This document shows, piece after piece, positions 15,659-24,051 of a stretch of DNA of 50,184 nt (position 1 is the first letter of the stretch; the number at the start of each line of letters is the position of its first letter). Both the position numbers and the translations under genes were made by a program. The notes under the pieces were generated by a model. It was given only the letters and a program-made list of their open reading frames with translations, was not told the origin of the DNA and did no database searches. The stretch is taken from contig JAJCZH010000031.1 of the NCBI GenBank assembly GCA_029262515.1, positions 1 through 50,184 of the forward strand, in the 5' to 3' direction. The DNA is from Deltaproteobacteria bacterium. GTDB lineage: Bacteria; Desulfobacterota; GWC2-55-46; JADFVP01.

Positions 15659-16234
15659 TTAGAACTTGACCTGCGGAAGCTCCTGCTCGGCTTCCGGGGT
15701 TTCGTAGTACTGCCCGGCCTCTACGCCGGCGAGCCCGGCAAATATCTTGCCGAAGACGGTCCTGCGATAGGTATTAACCTCGCGTACCGCATCGTTGAAG
15801 CGTTTCCTCTCGACCGCAATCCTGTTCTCGCTGCCCTCAAGGCTGTCCTGAAGTTTCAAAAACCCTTCGTTCGCTTTTAACTGCGGATACGACTCCTTCA
15901 AAAGCAGCAACTTAGAGAGCACGCCTTCGAGACCCTGCGAGGCCCTGATCTTAGACCCGACCGTATTGGCCTTGAAGTACTCGGTTCTCATCTTGGCTAT
16001 ATTTTCGAAGAGCTCCTTTTCGTGGCTCGCATACCCCTTTACCGTATTAACGAGGTTCGGAATAAGATCGTACCTCCGCTTCAACTGGTTCTCTACCTGC
16101 GCCCACTGCGCCGTAACGCGCTCGTCCATTGCGACTGCCCTGTTGTACTGCCCGACTCCCCAGCTTATAACTACTATGGTGAATACAACAAGTACACCGA
16201 CTATTATTAGTGCGGTCTTTACGGTTTTGCTCAT
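15659..16234 (-). CDS. lemA: LemA family membrane protein
   Basis: 191 residues with an N-terminal membrane helix (TALIIVGVLVVFTIVVISWGV), then the LemA signature: YNRAVAMDERVTAQWAQVENQLKRRYDLIPNLV and KGYASHEKELFENIAKMR. The rest is a long helical bundle facing outside. The length matches the family. Its role is not established; LemA and TPM-domain genes are commonly adjacent, as here, which suggests a shared envelope function. AGGAGG lies upstream of the ATG at 16234. Confidence 0.93.
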   Translation of the reverse strand: MSKTVKTALIIVGVLVVFTIVVISWGVGQYNRAVAMDERVTAQWAQVENQLKRRYDLIPNLVNTVKGYASHEKELFENIAKMRTEYFKANTVGSKIRASQGLEGVLSKLLLLKESYPQLKANEGFLKLQDSLEGSENRIAVERKRFNDAVREVNTYRRTVFGKIFAGLAGVEAGQYYETPEAEQELPQVKF

Positions 16235-16305
16235 TTTGGTAACCCTCCTGTCTGCTCAACTTAAAAAAACTGCAATACAACATAAACTCTATCTCTAAAA
16301 AAACT

Positions 16306-17109
16306 CTACCAACCGCCCGAAGCTCCTCCGCCACCGAAACCACCGCCACCTCCGCCACCGAAACCGCCGCCGCCACTCCAGCCGCCGCCCCTGCCCCTGC
16401 CGCCGCTCATCATCATCATAAGAACGATCCACATAAAGAGGCGCGGGTTCTTTATGAACAGGATTATAGCGCCTATGATAAAGATGACCGTAAAAATAGT
16501 GCTGATGAGGCTCGGTTTTTTACGTACTCCGGCGCCTGCGGGCATGGCGCTTCGCGCCCTGTCCATACCTGTTATCTCTACCTCTGCGTTCTCTGCGATT
16601 CGGCCAATTACCGCCAGCGTTGCGCTGGCTATGCCCGTAGAGTAGTCGCCCTTTCGAAAGTGGGCCACAAGGTGCTCTCTGCCGATGCTGCCGACAAAGC
16701 TGTCAGGCAGTATACCCTCCAGACCGTAACCGACCTCGAAACGGTACTTACGGTCGTCTATAGCTATGGTAAAGAGCAGACCGTCGTCTTTATCTTTGCG
16801 CCCGAGCTTCCACTGCTCTGCGATACGCAAGCTAAAACCGTCTATATCCTCGCCGTCGAGGCTCTTGACCGTTAAGACGATAGCCTGAGCGCCGGTCTTC
16901 GCTTCGAGGTCGCGCAGAAACGAGTTCAACCCGTTCTCTACATTAGGGTTGATAACCCCTGCAAGGTCCACGACATAATTGGCGGGCCTCGGCGGCGGTT
17001 CTGGCACGGAGGCGAAAGCCGGGCTCTGGAAAAAGAGAACAAAACCGAAGAGAGTACCGAGAACCAACCCCGTTATCAGTGAGACCGATCTAAAGAGTGA
17101 GTTCGTCAA
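16306..17109 (-). CDS. TPM-domain protein (YgcG type) with signal peptide and Gly-rich tail
   Basis: 267 residues. A signal peptide (ITGLVLGTLFGFVLFFQSPAFA) precedes the TPM domain (NYVVDLAGVINP..., IVLTVKSLDGEDIDGFSLRIAEQWKLG, DDGLLFTIAIDDRKYRFEVGYGLEGILPD). One membrane helix (SLISTIFTVIFIIGAIILFI) follows, then a short tail made almost only of Gly with Phe/Trp. The start is a TTG at 17109 that overlaps the upstream gene by 20 nt, suggesting coupling; the exact start is uncertain. It forms a LemA/TPM pair, typical of envelope-associated modules of unknown function. Confidence 0.88.
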   Translation of the reverse strand: MTNSLFRSVSLITGLVLGTLFGFVLFFQSPAFASVPEPPPRPANYVVDLAGVINPNVENGLNSFLRDLEAKTGAQAIVLTVKSLDGEDIDGFSLRIAEQWKLGRKDKDDGLLFTIAIDDRKYRFEVGYGLEGILPDSFVGSIGREHLVAHFRKGDYSTGIASATLAVIGRIAENAEVEITGMDRARSAMPAGAGVRKKPSLISTIFTVIFIIGAIILFIKNPRLFMWIVLMMMMSGGRGRGGGWSGGGGFGGGGGGGFGGGGASGGW

Positions 17110-17839
17110 TTAGCTTCGCTGTCCTCTCAGTCGCTCTGTAGTACTGTTCAAAAGACTCGGTCAACTCCTTCTTGCTCAACTTAAGCTCGCCCCTTCTAAG
17201 GAGCAGCATCTTCTCGAATATTTTTGTCTCAATGCCGGTCAACCTCTGGAGCGCTGAGATTACGTCGCGGCGCAGCACGGGAGGCGCTTCGCCGAGCAGG
17301 GTTATCACGGCCCGAAAGAGCGGCATGTAACCGACTATCGAGTCTGAGAGGCGTTCACTGATGAGAGACTTGTCACCTAACGACGATATGTAACCTTGGC
17401 GCAGCCAGATAAGTTTTGCTTTTACCTCGCGCTCGCACTGGAGCCTGAGATGGTTCGGCTCAGAGACGAGAGTTTCCATAATATCGGTGCCGAATACAGT
17501 TTCGTGCAGAAGCTTGAAGTCCAGGAACTCTATGGGGAAGACGTCGAGCGAGTTATCGATATACGACGGTGTCATCGTAAGGGGCGCGGCTATTCCCTTC
17601 TTCTTATACGTATTGCCGAGAGGGGCGAGAAACTCGACAAAACCGAGATCCATCTCTTTCAAGACGATTACCGAATTTATCAGCGAGACCTTGGGGTTGA
17701 AATCCGTCGTTAAGGCGCTGCCGACGACATGTATGGAGTGAATATTCTCGGCGTGCGCCCCTTGCAGAACGGCCTCGAAAAAAGGAGCAACCTTTGCTGC
17801 GACGTCCGGCTTCAGGCCGTTTAAGTTTATCGTTTCCAT
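17090..17839 (-). CDS. Nucleotidyltransferase-fold-like hypothetical protein
   Basis: 249 residues from ATG 17839, with GGGAG upstream. The segment HSIHVVGSALTTDFNPKVSLINSVIVLKE resembles the strand-helix-strand of polymerase-beta-type nucleotidyltransferases, including the Gly-Ser, but the catalytic DxD is absent (SLIN stands there). This points to an inactive or divergent enzyme. A helical C-terminal half follows. No membrane segment is present. It overlaps the TPM gene by 20 nt and so belongs with the LemA/TPM module. I do not recognise a characterised relative. Confidence 0.65.
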   Translation of the reverse strand: METINLNGLKPDVAAKVAPFFEAVLQGAHAENIHSIHVVGSALTTDFNPKVSLINSVIVLKEMDLGFVEFLAPLGNTYKKKGIAAPLTMTPSYIDNSLDVFPIEFLDFKLLHETVFGTDIMETLVSEPNHLRLQCEREVKAKLIWLRQGYISSLGDKSLISERLSDSIVGYMPLFRAVITLLGEAPPVLRRDVISALQRLTGIETKIFEKMLLLRRGELKLSKKELTESFEQYYRATERTAKLIDELTL

Positions 17840-17893
17840 TTTATAAAAACTCCCGTTATAGGTGGAGTATCTGTTTTAAAGTTTCAAGAAGAA

Positions 17894-17916
17894 CGGCGCA
17901 CCCGTTGGGTGCGCCG
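17894..17916 (-). terminator. Hairpin terminator downstream of the antiporter
   Basis: CGGCGCACCC (17894-17903) and GGGTGCGCCG (17907-17916) form a perfect 10-bp stem with a 3-nt loop. On the minus strand a pyrimidine run (TTCTTCTT) follows. It lies between the antiporter and the nucleotidyltransferase-like gene. Confidence 0.5.
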
Positions 17917-18099
17917 AAACAATAGAACAACTGTACAGTTTCTAGTTACTCAATTGCAAGAAAAAAGCTATTGAGCCCACCTACTACTCCCCATTATTGA
18001 GAGATAATAAAATCGAGGGTTATTAGTAGACAGGCCGCAACGGTTTATTTGAGAGGTTGGCTGTTAAGCGCCGCGAAAAAAGTCGATCCTTTTTTTTGA

Positions 18100-19389
18100 T
18101 TATACACTCACCTTCCGCTCAACGCTGTTAAGTAGATTTTTTACTACATAAATAAAGACTCCTGTCAGCAGGAGGTTTAATGCCAAAGACAACATTGCAA
18201 TGGTGATCATACTTCCACCAATCCCGTAAGATATGGAGATGATCAGGACCCCGGCGCCCACCTCACCACGAGGAAACATTCCTACAGCCAAAGCTAACCG
18301 TTCCTTCCAGTGCGCTTCCTTACGATAGCAGAAAAGAGGAAAGATCTTACCGAGATTCGAGATCAAAGTTACTATGATGACATGTATCGCGACCCATCCC
18401 CAGCTCATTGGCAAACTTTCGAGATTGGGAGTCTCACCTCGATGGGGTATAAAATCTACCTGAGAATCACCTGATCCATCACTGATATAGGCATCAATTA
18501 CTTCCTGGTCTATCACATTCACCTCTGCAGGAGAACCCGCGATACCAACTACTGCTGGCATAGAGAGACCAACCAGTACGATAAATACTGCTGAGACAAG
18601 AAAGGTTACTCGCTTTTCAATGGGAGTCTCAAGAACATCCTCATGTAATATATCCTTTGGCGTATTATTGCGAACCACCATACAGCCGAGGACAAATGCA
18701 GGCAATAACACCTCTATATGAATCGGCACTACTTCATCAATGAGCCTGCTCCAGTAATATATTACTTCTGTAGTCAAGGTGATAATCACCGTGTAAATCA
18801 TTACCCATGGCCAAGTTATTGGGATACGTATTTTATGCAAATAGCGCCATGCCCCCCATAAGAGAATAAACATGGGTGCCATTGCAACTCCCAGTTGCCA
18901 CTTCCAGCCGACCAATAACATTTTCAACGGAACCATGAGCAAGACAGTATCGAGATCATCAAAGATAGCTAAGATTCTTATCTTTTTATACATCCATGTT
19001 GCTGCCAGTCCCGCTGCCGCTAACATAGAAAATAGTATTCCAGCTGATGTAGGAGCAGCGAACCGGGATGCAAGCAATGACTCCTTCCATGTCGTAATGT
19101 TGTTAGTATCCGAAAGGATAAAAACAAAATAAAATGCGACAAATAACCAGGGAAGCGTTGCGGCGGAAGCAGCCACAACATAGTCCCATCCATATGCTTT
19201 TAATCTGTTCTTATCAATATCAAATTCATAGCCAACTCGAATCATAATGAATCCAAGACCTACGGTTGTCAGACGCTTTAGGGCATGCGCATAATCTTCA
19301 TAGTAGTTCACCGGAATAAGTGACGGGAATATTTGAGAAGCAACCAAACCGATCACTAATAATCCTGATAATAGTACAATATTTTTCAT
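18100..19389 (-). CDS. CPA-type Na+(K+)/H+ antiporter
   Basis: 429 residues starting MKNIVLLSGLLVIG (ATG 19389, AGAGG upstream). About 12 hydrophobic segments are visible. The FDDLDTVLLMVPLKM segment carries paired Asp as in the ion-binding helix of cation/proton antiporters, and the C-terminal FPRGEVGAGVLIISISYGI matches the conserved RGE-V-G of the CPA family. It has a periplasmic loop with acidic, Asp-rich sequence (around DGSGDSQVDFIPHRGETPN). Exchange of Na+ or K+ for H+ is the probable role. The gene is visibly more AT-rich than its neighbours, so recent acquisition is possible. It stands alone between divergent and unrelated genes. Confidence 0.78.
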   Translation of the reverse strand: MKNIVLLSGLLVIGLVASQIFPSLIPVNYYEDYAHALKRLTTVGLGFIMIRVGYEFDIDKNRLKAYGWDYVVAASAATLPWLFVAFYFVFILSDTNNITTWKESLLASRFAAPTSAGILFSMLAAAGLAATWMYKKIRILAIFDDLDTVLLMVPLKMLLVGWKWQLGVAMAPMFILLWGAWRYLHKIRIPITWPWVMIYTVIITLTTEVIYYWSRLIDEVVPIHIEVLLPAFVLGCMVVRNNTPKDILHEDVLETPIEKRVTFLVSAVFIVLVGLSMPAVVGIAGSPAEVNVIDQEVIDAYISDGSGDSQVDFIPHRGETPNLESLPMSWGWVAIHVIIVTLISNLGKIFPLFCYRKEAHWKERLALAVGMFPRGEVGAGVLIISISYGIGGSMITIAMLSLALNLLLTGVFIYVVKNLLNSVERKVSV

Positions 19390-19699
19390 GTTCCTCTTTT
19401 CACACACGACCGGTTATTGCAAGAAAAGACTTATATCAAAGTTATAAGTTTGATAACGCAAGCAGTTCGGAGCGAATGTTGAATACCGGTATAGTAACCC
19501 AAAGATACTTTTCTTCTTCGAGTAGGTTCGATTATACTCCCGTCTCAAGTTCTTCGTCAATACTCTCACTGATTATCAATTACCGATTAATATCCAGCAA
19601 AGAGTTTGCAGTGATTATAGTGCAGACTTCAGGAAGTGGTCTTGAGTTTGAGGCGAGATCGCAGTAGAACGAACGCAAACAATGAAGCGCCAAACGCGC
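19390..19699. other. Antiporter promoter region
   Basis: This 310-nt AT-rich gap carries an inverted repeat, TATCAAA (19434-19440) and TTTGATA (19449-19455), about 50 nt upstream of the antiporter start, where an operator would lie. A TATAAG-like -10 for the minus strand overlaps it. Nothing else is supported. Confidence 0.4.
19434..19455 (-). promoter_or_regulatory. Operator-like inverted repeat upstream of the antiporter
   Basis: The perfect 7-bp arms TATCAAA and TTTGATA are separated by 8 nt (GTTATAAG) and overlap a possible -10 element on the minus strand. A dimeric regulator could bind here. No cognate regulator is in the window. Confidence 0.35.
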
Positions 19700-20149
19700 C
19701 TACTGTAACATACGGGTAAGCAGGCGGTTAATCGAGTTCGCAAAACGCTCTTTGTCCTTCGGGCCAAAGGGCGGCGGACCACCGGTATCCACGCCGTTAT
19801 CGCGCAAGCCCTGCATAAAGTCGCGCATCGAGAGGCGCTCCCTGACGTTCTCTTCCGTATAAAGCTCGCCCCTGGGGTTGATCGCGGTCGCGCCACCCTC
19901 TACGATAAGGGCAGCAAGCGGAATGTCGGCTGTAATTACGAGGTCTTCTTCAGACACGTTTTCAACTATATAGAAGTCGGCAATGTCGGCGCCCTTCTCT
20001 ACTCTGATAAACGAGACAAGAGGCTCCTTCGGCACCACCATATAACTGTTGGCCACCAGGCAGACAGGCAGAGAGAGTCTCTCTGAGACCTTAAATACGA
20101 TCTCTTTAACCGCCCTCGGGCAGGCGTCGGCATCTATCCATATCTTCAT
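19700..20149 (-). CDS. DUF188 (YaiI/YqxD) family protein
   Basis: 149 residues starting [20 protein letters not shown], with the family signature IDADACP at the N-terminus. Further motifs are [11 protein letters not shown] and [39 protein letters not shown] precedes the ATG at 20149. Members have a PIN-like or NYN-like fold with conserved acidic residues, implying a nuclease-like role, but no activity has been firmly assigned. The length is normal for the family. Confidence 0.92.
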   Translation of the reverse strand: MKIWIDADACPRAVKEIVFKVSERLSLPVCLVANSYMVVPKEPLVSFIRVEKGADIADFYIVENVSEEDLVITADIPLAALIVEGGATAINPRGELYTEENVRERLSMRDFMQGLRDNGVDTGGPPPFGPKDKERFANSINRLLTRMLQ

Positions 20150-20179
20150 CAGCTCACCTCCGGTCTATTGAGGCCGGCA

Positions 20180-20620
20180 TCAGAAAGTGACATCATCGCG
20201 GTGGTTGAAGCCTTTGGTAAAGTCGATAAACGCACCCTGCGCAGGTTCGACCTTAAAAAAACGTACGTCGGGGTTGGGGCCGATGGTAGCGAACTCTGGA
20301 AACTTTTCCATGATCAGCCCGCCGACGCGCCGCATCTCGGCCTCGTCGGTTATCATACTTGCCGTACCTTTAAGAGTTACGCCCTGTATCTTCGAAATCT
20401 CTTCATACTCTTCATAAAGCGCACAGGCTACATTGGGATTGGCCTCTATCTCGCGCACCTTCTGCGAGCCGACAATGGTGGCAAAGTAGATGGTGGCGCC
20501 TTCCGACGTACAACTTACCGTGCGCACGCTCGGAGTACAGTCCGCGCCGACCGTGGCCAGCGCCATGTGCTTGTGCCTTGCGAGGTAAGCGGCAATCTTA
20601 TCATTAATCTCTTCGGACAT
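20180..20620 (-). CDS. Pyridoxamine 5'-phosphate oxidase-fold flavoprotein
   Basis: 146 residues with the split-barrel pattern: HKHMALATVGADCTPSVRTV, IYFATIVGSQKVREIEANPNVAC, and a C-terminal ...PDVRFFKVEPAQGAFIDFTKGF. Such small proteins bind FMN, F420 or heme in a dimer interface. The substrate is not predictable. A GGGGGGG run lies just upstream of the ATG at 20620. The C-terminal gene, 30 nt downstream, is the DUF188 gene on the same strand, so they are likely co-transcribed. Confidence 0.88.
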   Translation of the reverse strand: MSEEINDKIAAYLARHKHMALATVGADCTPSVRTVSCTSEGATIYFATIVGSQKVREIEANPNVACALYEEYEEISKIQGVTLKGTASMITDEAEMRRVGGLIMEKFPEFATIGPNPDVRFFKVEPAQGAFIDFTKGFNHRDDVTF

Positions 20621-20866
20621 AGTCCCCCCCTATCTTTTCATTTATCTTCATTTATCGAAATATACAATACCCTGAAGGTAAGCACAAACCTTTTACTCGG
20701 CTCTTCGGTCTCGGCGAGTCAGCTTCGTAATCGTAAAGAATAGATAAAAACCTTCGCTGATGGTAAACTAAAAGAAGTATGGTTACTTCAGGCATGGCGA
20801 GCCAAAAAGTCCGAAAAGATCGAAGACCGAGCTTCTTTTGTACGAGAATAAGGAGAGTACTATTTC

Positions 20867-21292
20867 ATGCAGATAAAAGTAAGTGATCTTATGGTTCCGG
20901 ATGTCATCATTGCCACCCCATACGACACGGTCGGCGAACTGCGTGGTCTAATGACCGACGAAGGGGTACACGCCATACCTATAGTCGATGCAGAGGATGT
21001 GCCGCTCGGGATACTTACGTCAAGCGACCTTATGAAGGATGTCCCCCCTGATACCATGGCCTGTGAGGTTATGACCACCGTACCCATCTTTACCGTCTCC
21101 AAATATTCGGATATCCACGTAGCCGCCCGCATCATGCGAAACCATAAACTTCACCACGTGGTCGTTACGCACGAAAAGCAGATCGTCGGCATACTAAGTT
21201 CTTTCGACTTCCTGCAGCTCATAGAAGAGCATCACTTTGTTATGAAGAACATACCAACGGAATCGAAGAGACACGGAAAGGCTATAAAATAG
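20867..21292 (+). CDS. CBS-pair protein
   Basis: 141 residues made of two CBS domains: VSDLMVPDVIIATPYDTVGELRGLMTDEGVHAIPIVD and ACEVMTTVPIFTVSKYSDIHVAARIMRNHKLHHVVVT, each ending in the G-I-L/(T/S)-S-x-D turn (LGILTSSDL, VGILSSFDF). Bateman modules of this type bind adenine nucleotides and act as energy sensors. AAGGAG lies about 10 nt before the ATG. No fused effector domain is present, so its partner is unknown. Confidence 0.92.
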   Translation: MQIKVSDLMVPDVIIATPYDTVGELRGLMTDEGVHAIPIVDAEDVPLGILTSSDLMKDVPPDTMACEVMTTVPIFTVSKYSDIHVAARIMRNHKLHHVVVTHEKQIVGILSSFDFLQLIEEHHFVMKNIPTESKRHGKAIK

Positions 21293-21580
21293 ACTGCATA
21301 ATCTTCCCGGCTTGTCGTACAGGACTCTCCATAAATGCGGACAACACGGGCACTTCACAGCAGGGGCACTTCCGAAGATGAACGACTTTAAGTACGGTGA
21401 GTTTTTTGTTTCAAGTATGACGAGTGATAGTCGAAGTAAAAAGTAGCAGTGAGTGGACGCTCCGGCACATTGGAAAAACAGCAGAACTGCGCCACAGACA
21501 GGCCCATTAACAACTCTTGTATCAATGCACCCGGCACCTAAAACCTCGAACATAAAAAGGCACGGACTGAAGTTTTAAAT

Positions 21581-23800
21581 ATGAAGAGAAAGATAACGTA
21601 CCATACCTTCCTGATACCATTACTAACCGCCCTGCTCTTTCTGCAAAGCACACAACTGCCTGCTGTAGAGCCCGGAAGCAGTCTGCCCGAAAAGAGTATG
21701 CCGGACATGCCTGGTATGCAGGATATGCCTGGTATGCAGGCCGACCCTTCATCCGGAAAACATGACCACTCCAAGCACAAAGTGAAAAAACCGGTCTTCA
21801 TGCCGACCAAGGAATCGATGGTAATGGTAGGCAATAGAAAGGGCAACAGCGAGAAAGGTCGGAAGATATTTCAAACAAACTGCACATACTGCCACGGCAA
21901 CAAGGGGCTCGGAGACGGCCCGATAACTCTCGGCCTCGATGCCTCCCCGCCAAGCTATTTCAGGGAAAACGGCGTACTCTTCATGACGGACCAGGAGATC
22001 TTCGATGTCATAAGCTACGGCACGCAGGTATCCGACCAGATTGAAATGCCCGCATGGACATCGATCCTGAGCGTAGAGGAGAAGCTTGACGTAATCGCGT
22101 ATATAAAGGACCTTGCCGTAAGCAGCAGAGACGAGATGAAAGAAAAGGGACTTTATGAAAAGTATGCCAAGATGCCGGGGGGAGGTGGAGGCCGACTGCA
22201 ACTCCACGGGCATGGTGGCCACGAGATGTTTCACCTTCACGGCACCGAAGGCATGGCCGGCGACATGATGCTGATGAAGGGGGTTTCACCTCTGTCTCCT
22301 ATATATATGGCGCTAATATTTATACTGGCAGCCATAGGCACCACTGGCGCCCTATCCACTTTAGAGAGGAAAGGGGTACCCAAAGAGGGTACCGGTTACC
22401 TGCGCCTCAACCTCTTCAGGTCGAGGATCATTAAGGCTATTGTTACAGCCCGGCCATTTCAGTTCTGCCTTCAGCTTCCCGTGGTTTTAGGCTTTTTGCT
22501 GATAATAGTAACCGGACTCTTTGGCGATCAGAACCCGGGACGGAACCTCGCAACTCTCGCAACCTGGACCGTCTGGTGGGGCGGAGTAATCTTCCTGATA
22601 CTCTTTCTAGGATCGGGCTGGTGTCTTATCTGTCCGTGGTCGGCGCTCTCAGACTGGATAGAGAGAGTCTCCTTCTGGCAAAGGAAAAAAGGCATCGGCC
22701 TTAAAAAGAAGTGGCCTTCCGCACTTAAGAGCAGACACCTGATGACGCTCTTCTTTATTGTCGTTACCTGGCTTGAGCTCGGTATTTTTATCACCTATAA
22801 CCCGCGCTTCACCTCTATATTCGCTATCCTTCTCTTTCTGTTCATTCTCGCTACCGCGCTGATCTACAACAAGAAGGCATTTTGCAGGTACGTCTGCTTT
22901 GTGGGAGGCATAGTAGGCATATACTCCAACATCGCGCCGCTGGAAGTAAGGTCCAAAGAGAGCGCGGTCTGTGACAACTGCCATACAAAGGACTGCATCA
23001 AGGGCAACAGCAAGGGATATCCGTGCCCTATCGACGAATACCCCGGAGGCATGGATCAGAACACCAACTGCATACTCTGCACCGAGTGCATCAAGACCTG
23101 TCCGCACGACAACATGACACTCAACCTGAGGCCTTTCTTCAAGGACCTCTCAAAGGGTTACAAGGGCAGGTATGACGAGGGCATCCTCATACTCTCGCTG
23201 CTAGGGCTCACTCTCTACCACGGCTTTACCATGCTGCCGGTCTGGTTCTCCTGGGCTCTTGAGACGATGAAGTCCAACTACTCCCTCTACCTCGGCGTCT
23301 TTTCACTCTTGTTGACCGCTTTCGTAGTAGTGCCGATCGGTCTTCACTACTTAACAACCTATCTGGCGAGGCGCCTGTCCGGCGACCGGAAAGTGCCCCA
23401 GAAGCAGGCCTTTATCCAGTACGCCTACGGTTTCATACCTGTGGCCTTCTTCTATCACCTGGCCCATAATATCTCGCACCTCAACATGGAGGGAATGAAG
23501 ATCTTCCACGTTCTCTCCGACCCCTTCGGCTGGGGATGGAACCTCTTCGGCACGGGTTATAAAGCAATACCTATGCCGCTCGGCACGCCAATGGTTAAAG
23601 ACATTCAGTTTGCCTTTATACTCTTTGGGCTGATCATCAGTATCTTCCTCTCATACAGAATATCCCGGAAGCTCTTTACAGAAAAGAGGCAGGCAGTAAT
23701 GGCCCTGCTGCCGATTGTCGCGCTGATACTCATCTATTCATATATAAATATGATGACCCTGATACTGCCGATGGTCATGAGGACGGTATCTTACTTTTAA
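21581..23800 (+). CDS. Cytochrome c / NapH-like polyferredoxin fusion membrane protein
   Basis: 739 residues. A signal or anchor segment (1-29) leads into a Met/His-rich stretch (about 40-68, repeated PDMPGMQ units). A cytochrome c domain has one heme motif CTYCH (101-105) with Met156 in EMPAW as a candidate axial ligand. Membrane helices then alternate with NapH/NosR-like Cys motifs: GWCLICP (348-352), CRYVC (435-439), CDNCHTKDC (464-472) and CILCTECIKTCP (498-508). Three or more further helices end the protein. It should pass electrons between the quinone pool or cytoplasmic clusters and a periplasmic acceptor. The Met/His-rich part may bind copper. No partner oxidoreductase is adjacent. 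Confidence 0.85.
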   Translation: MKRKITYHTFLIPLLTALLFLQSTQLPAVEPGSSLPEKSMPDMPGMQDMPGMQADPSSGKHDHSKHKVKKPVFMPTKESMVMVGNRKGNSEKGRKIFQTNCTYCHGNKGLGDGPITLGLDASPPSYFRENGVLFMTDQEIFDVISYGTQVSDQIEMPAWTSILSVEEKLDVIAYIKDLAVSSRDEMKEKGLYEKYAKMPGGGGGRLQLHGHGGHEMFHLHGTEGMAGDMMLMKGVSPLSPIYMALIFILAAIGTTGALSTLERKGVPKEGTGYLRLNLFRSRIIKAIVTARPFQFCLQLPVVLGFLLIIVTGLFGDQNPGRNLATLATWTVWWGGVIFLILFLGSGWCLICPWSALSDWIERVSFWQRKKGIGLKKKWPSALKSRHLMTLFFIVVTWLELGIFITYNPRFTSIFAILLFLFILATALIYNKKAFCRYVCFVGGIVGIYSNIAPLEVRSKESAVCDNCHTKDCIKGNSKGYPCPIDEYPGGMDQNTNCILCTECIKTCPHDNMTLNLRPFFKDLSKGYKGRYDEGILILSLLGLTLYHGFTMLPVWFSWALETMKSNYSLYLGVFSLLLTAFVVVPIGLHYLTTYLARRLSGDRKVPQKQAFIQYAYGFIPVAFFYHLAHNISHLNMEGMKIFHVLSDPFGWGWNLFGTGYKAIPMPLGTPMVKDIQFAFILFGLIISIFLSYRISRKLFTEKRQAVMALLPIVALILIYSYINMMTLILPMVMRTVSYF

Positions 23801-23824
23801 GATTGTACGGTTCTAGTTACCAAC

Positions 23825-23868
23825 AAAAAAAGGGCTACGTGATAATCACGTGGCCCTTCGGTTTTTTT
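23825..23868. terminator. Intrinsic terminator after the cytochrome/NapH fusion gene
   Basis: AAGGGCTACGTGAT (23830-23843) and ATCACGTGGCCCTT (23845-23858) form a long stem with one G:T pair. A T8 run (23862-23869) follows on the plus strand and an A-run precedes for the minus strand. A close but degraded copy lies at 25613-25656, on the far side of kamA. Confidence 0.85.
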
Positions 23869-23893
23869 TGGTGCGCCTGGAGGGACTTGCCCC
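23825..23893. repeat. Direct repeat (terminator plus tRNA 3' end), left copy
   Basis: The A-tract, GGGCTACGT stem, CCCTT, T-tract and TGGTGCG-CTGGAGG tRNA 3' end recur in the same order and orientation at 25613-25690, about 1.79 kb away. The repeated unit brackets kamA. Confidence 0.7.
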
Positions 23894-23935
23894 CGGCCCA
23901 CTTTTAAATTAGCAGTTGCTCTACAACATAACTGC
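23869..23935 (-). pseudogene. Decayed tRNA-Arg(UCU) copy
   Basis: Read on the minus strand, this region matches the 3' two-thirds of the intact tRNA-Arg at 25838-25914. It shares an identical 17-nt 3' end including CCA (23869-23885 against 25838-25854), the T-arm CCCCCGGCCC, and the AGCAGTTGCTCTA segment. Indels destroy the T-loop and anticodon arm, and the 5' acceptor strand is lost. It is a non-functional remnant. Confidence 0.75.
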
Positions 23936-24051
23936 ATAATAGAGCTGTTGAATACACCTACGAGTCCGCATTTCTGAAGCGGCCTGGGAATTAACGATTA
24001 CGGGTAGTAATCAACAAACCTCCAAGTAGAAAAATCAAATAATAAAGGCTT

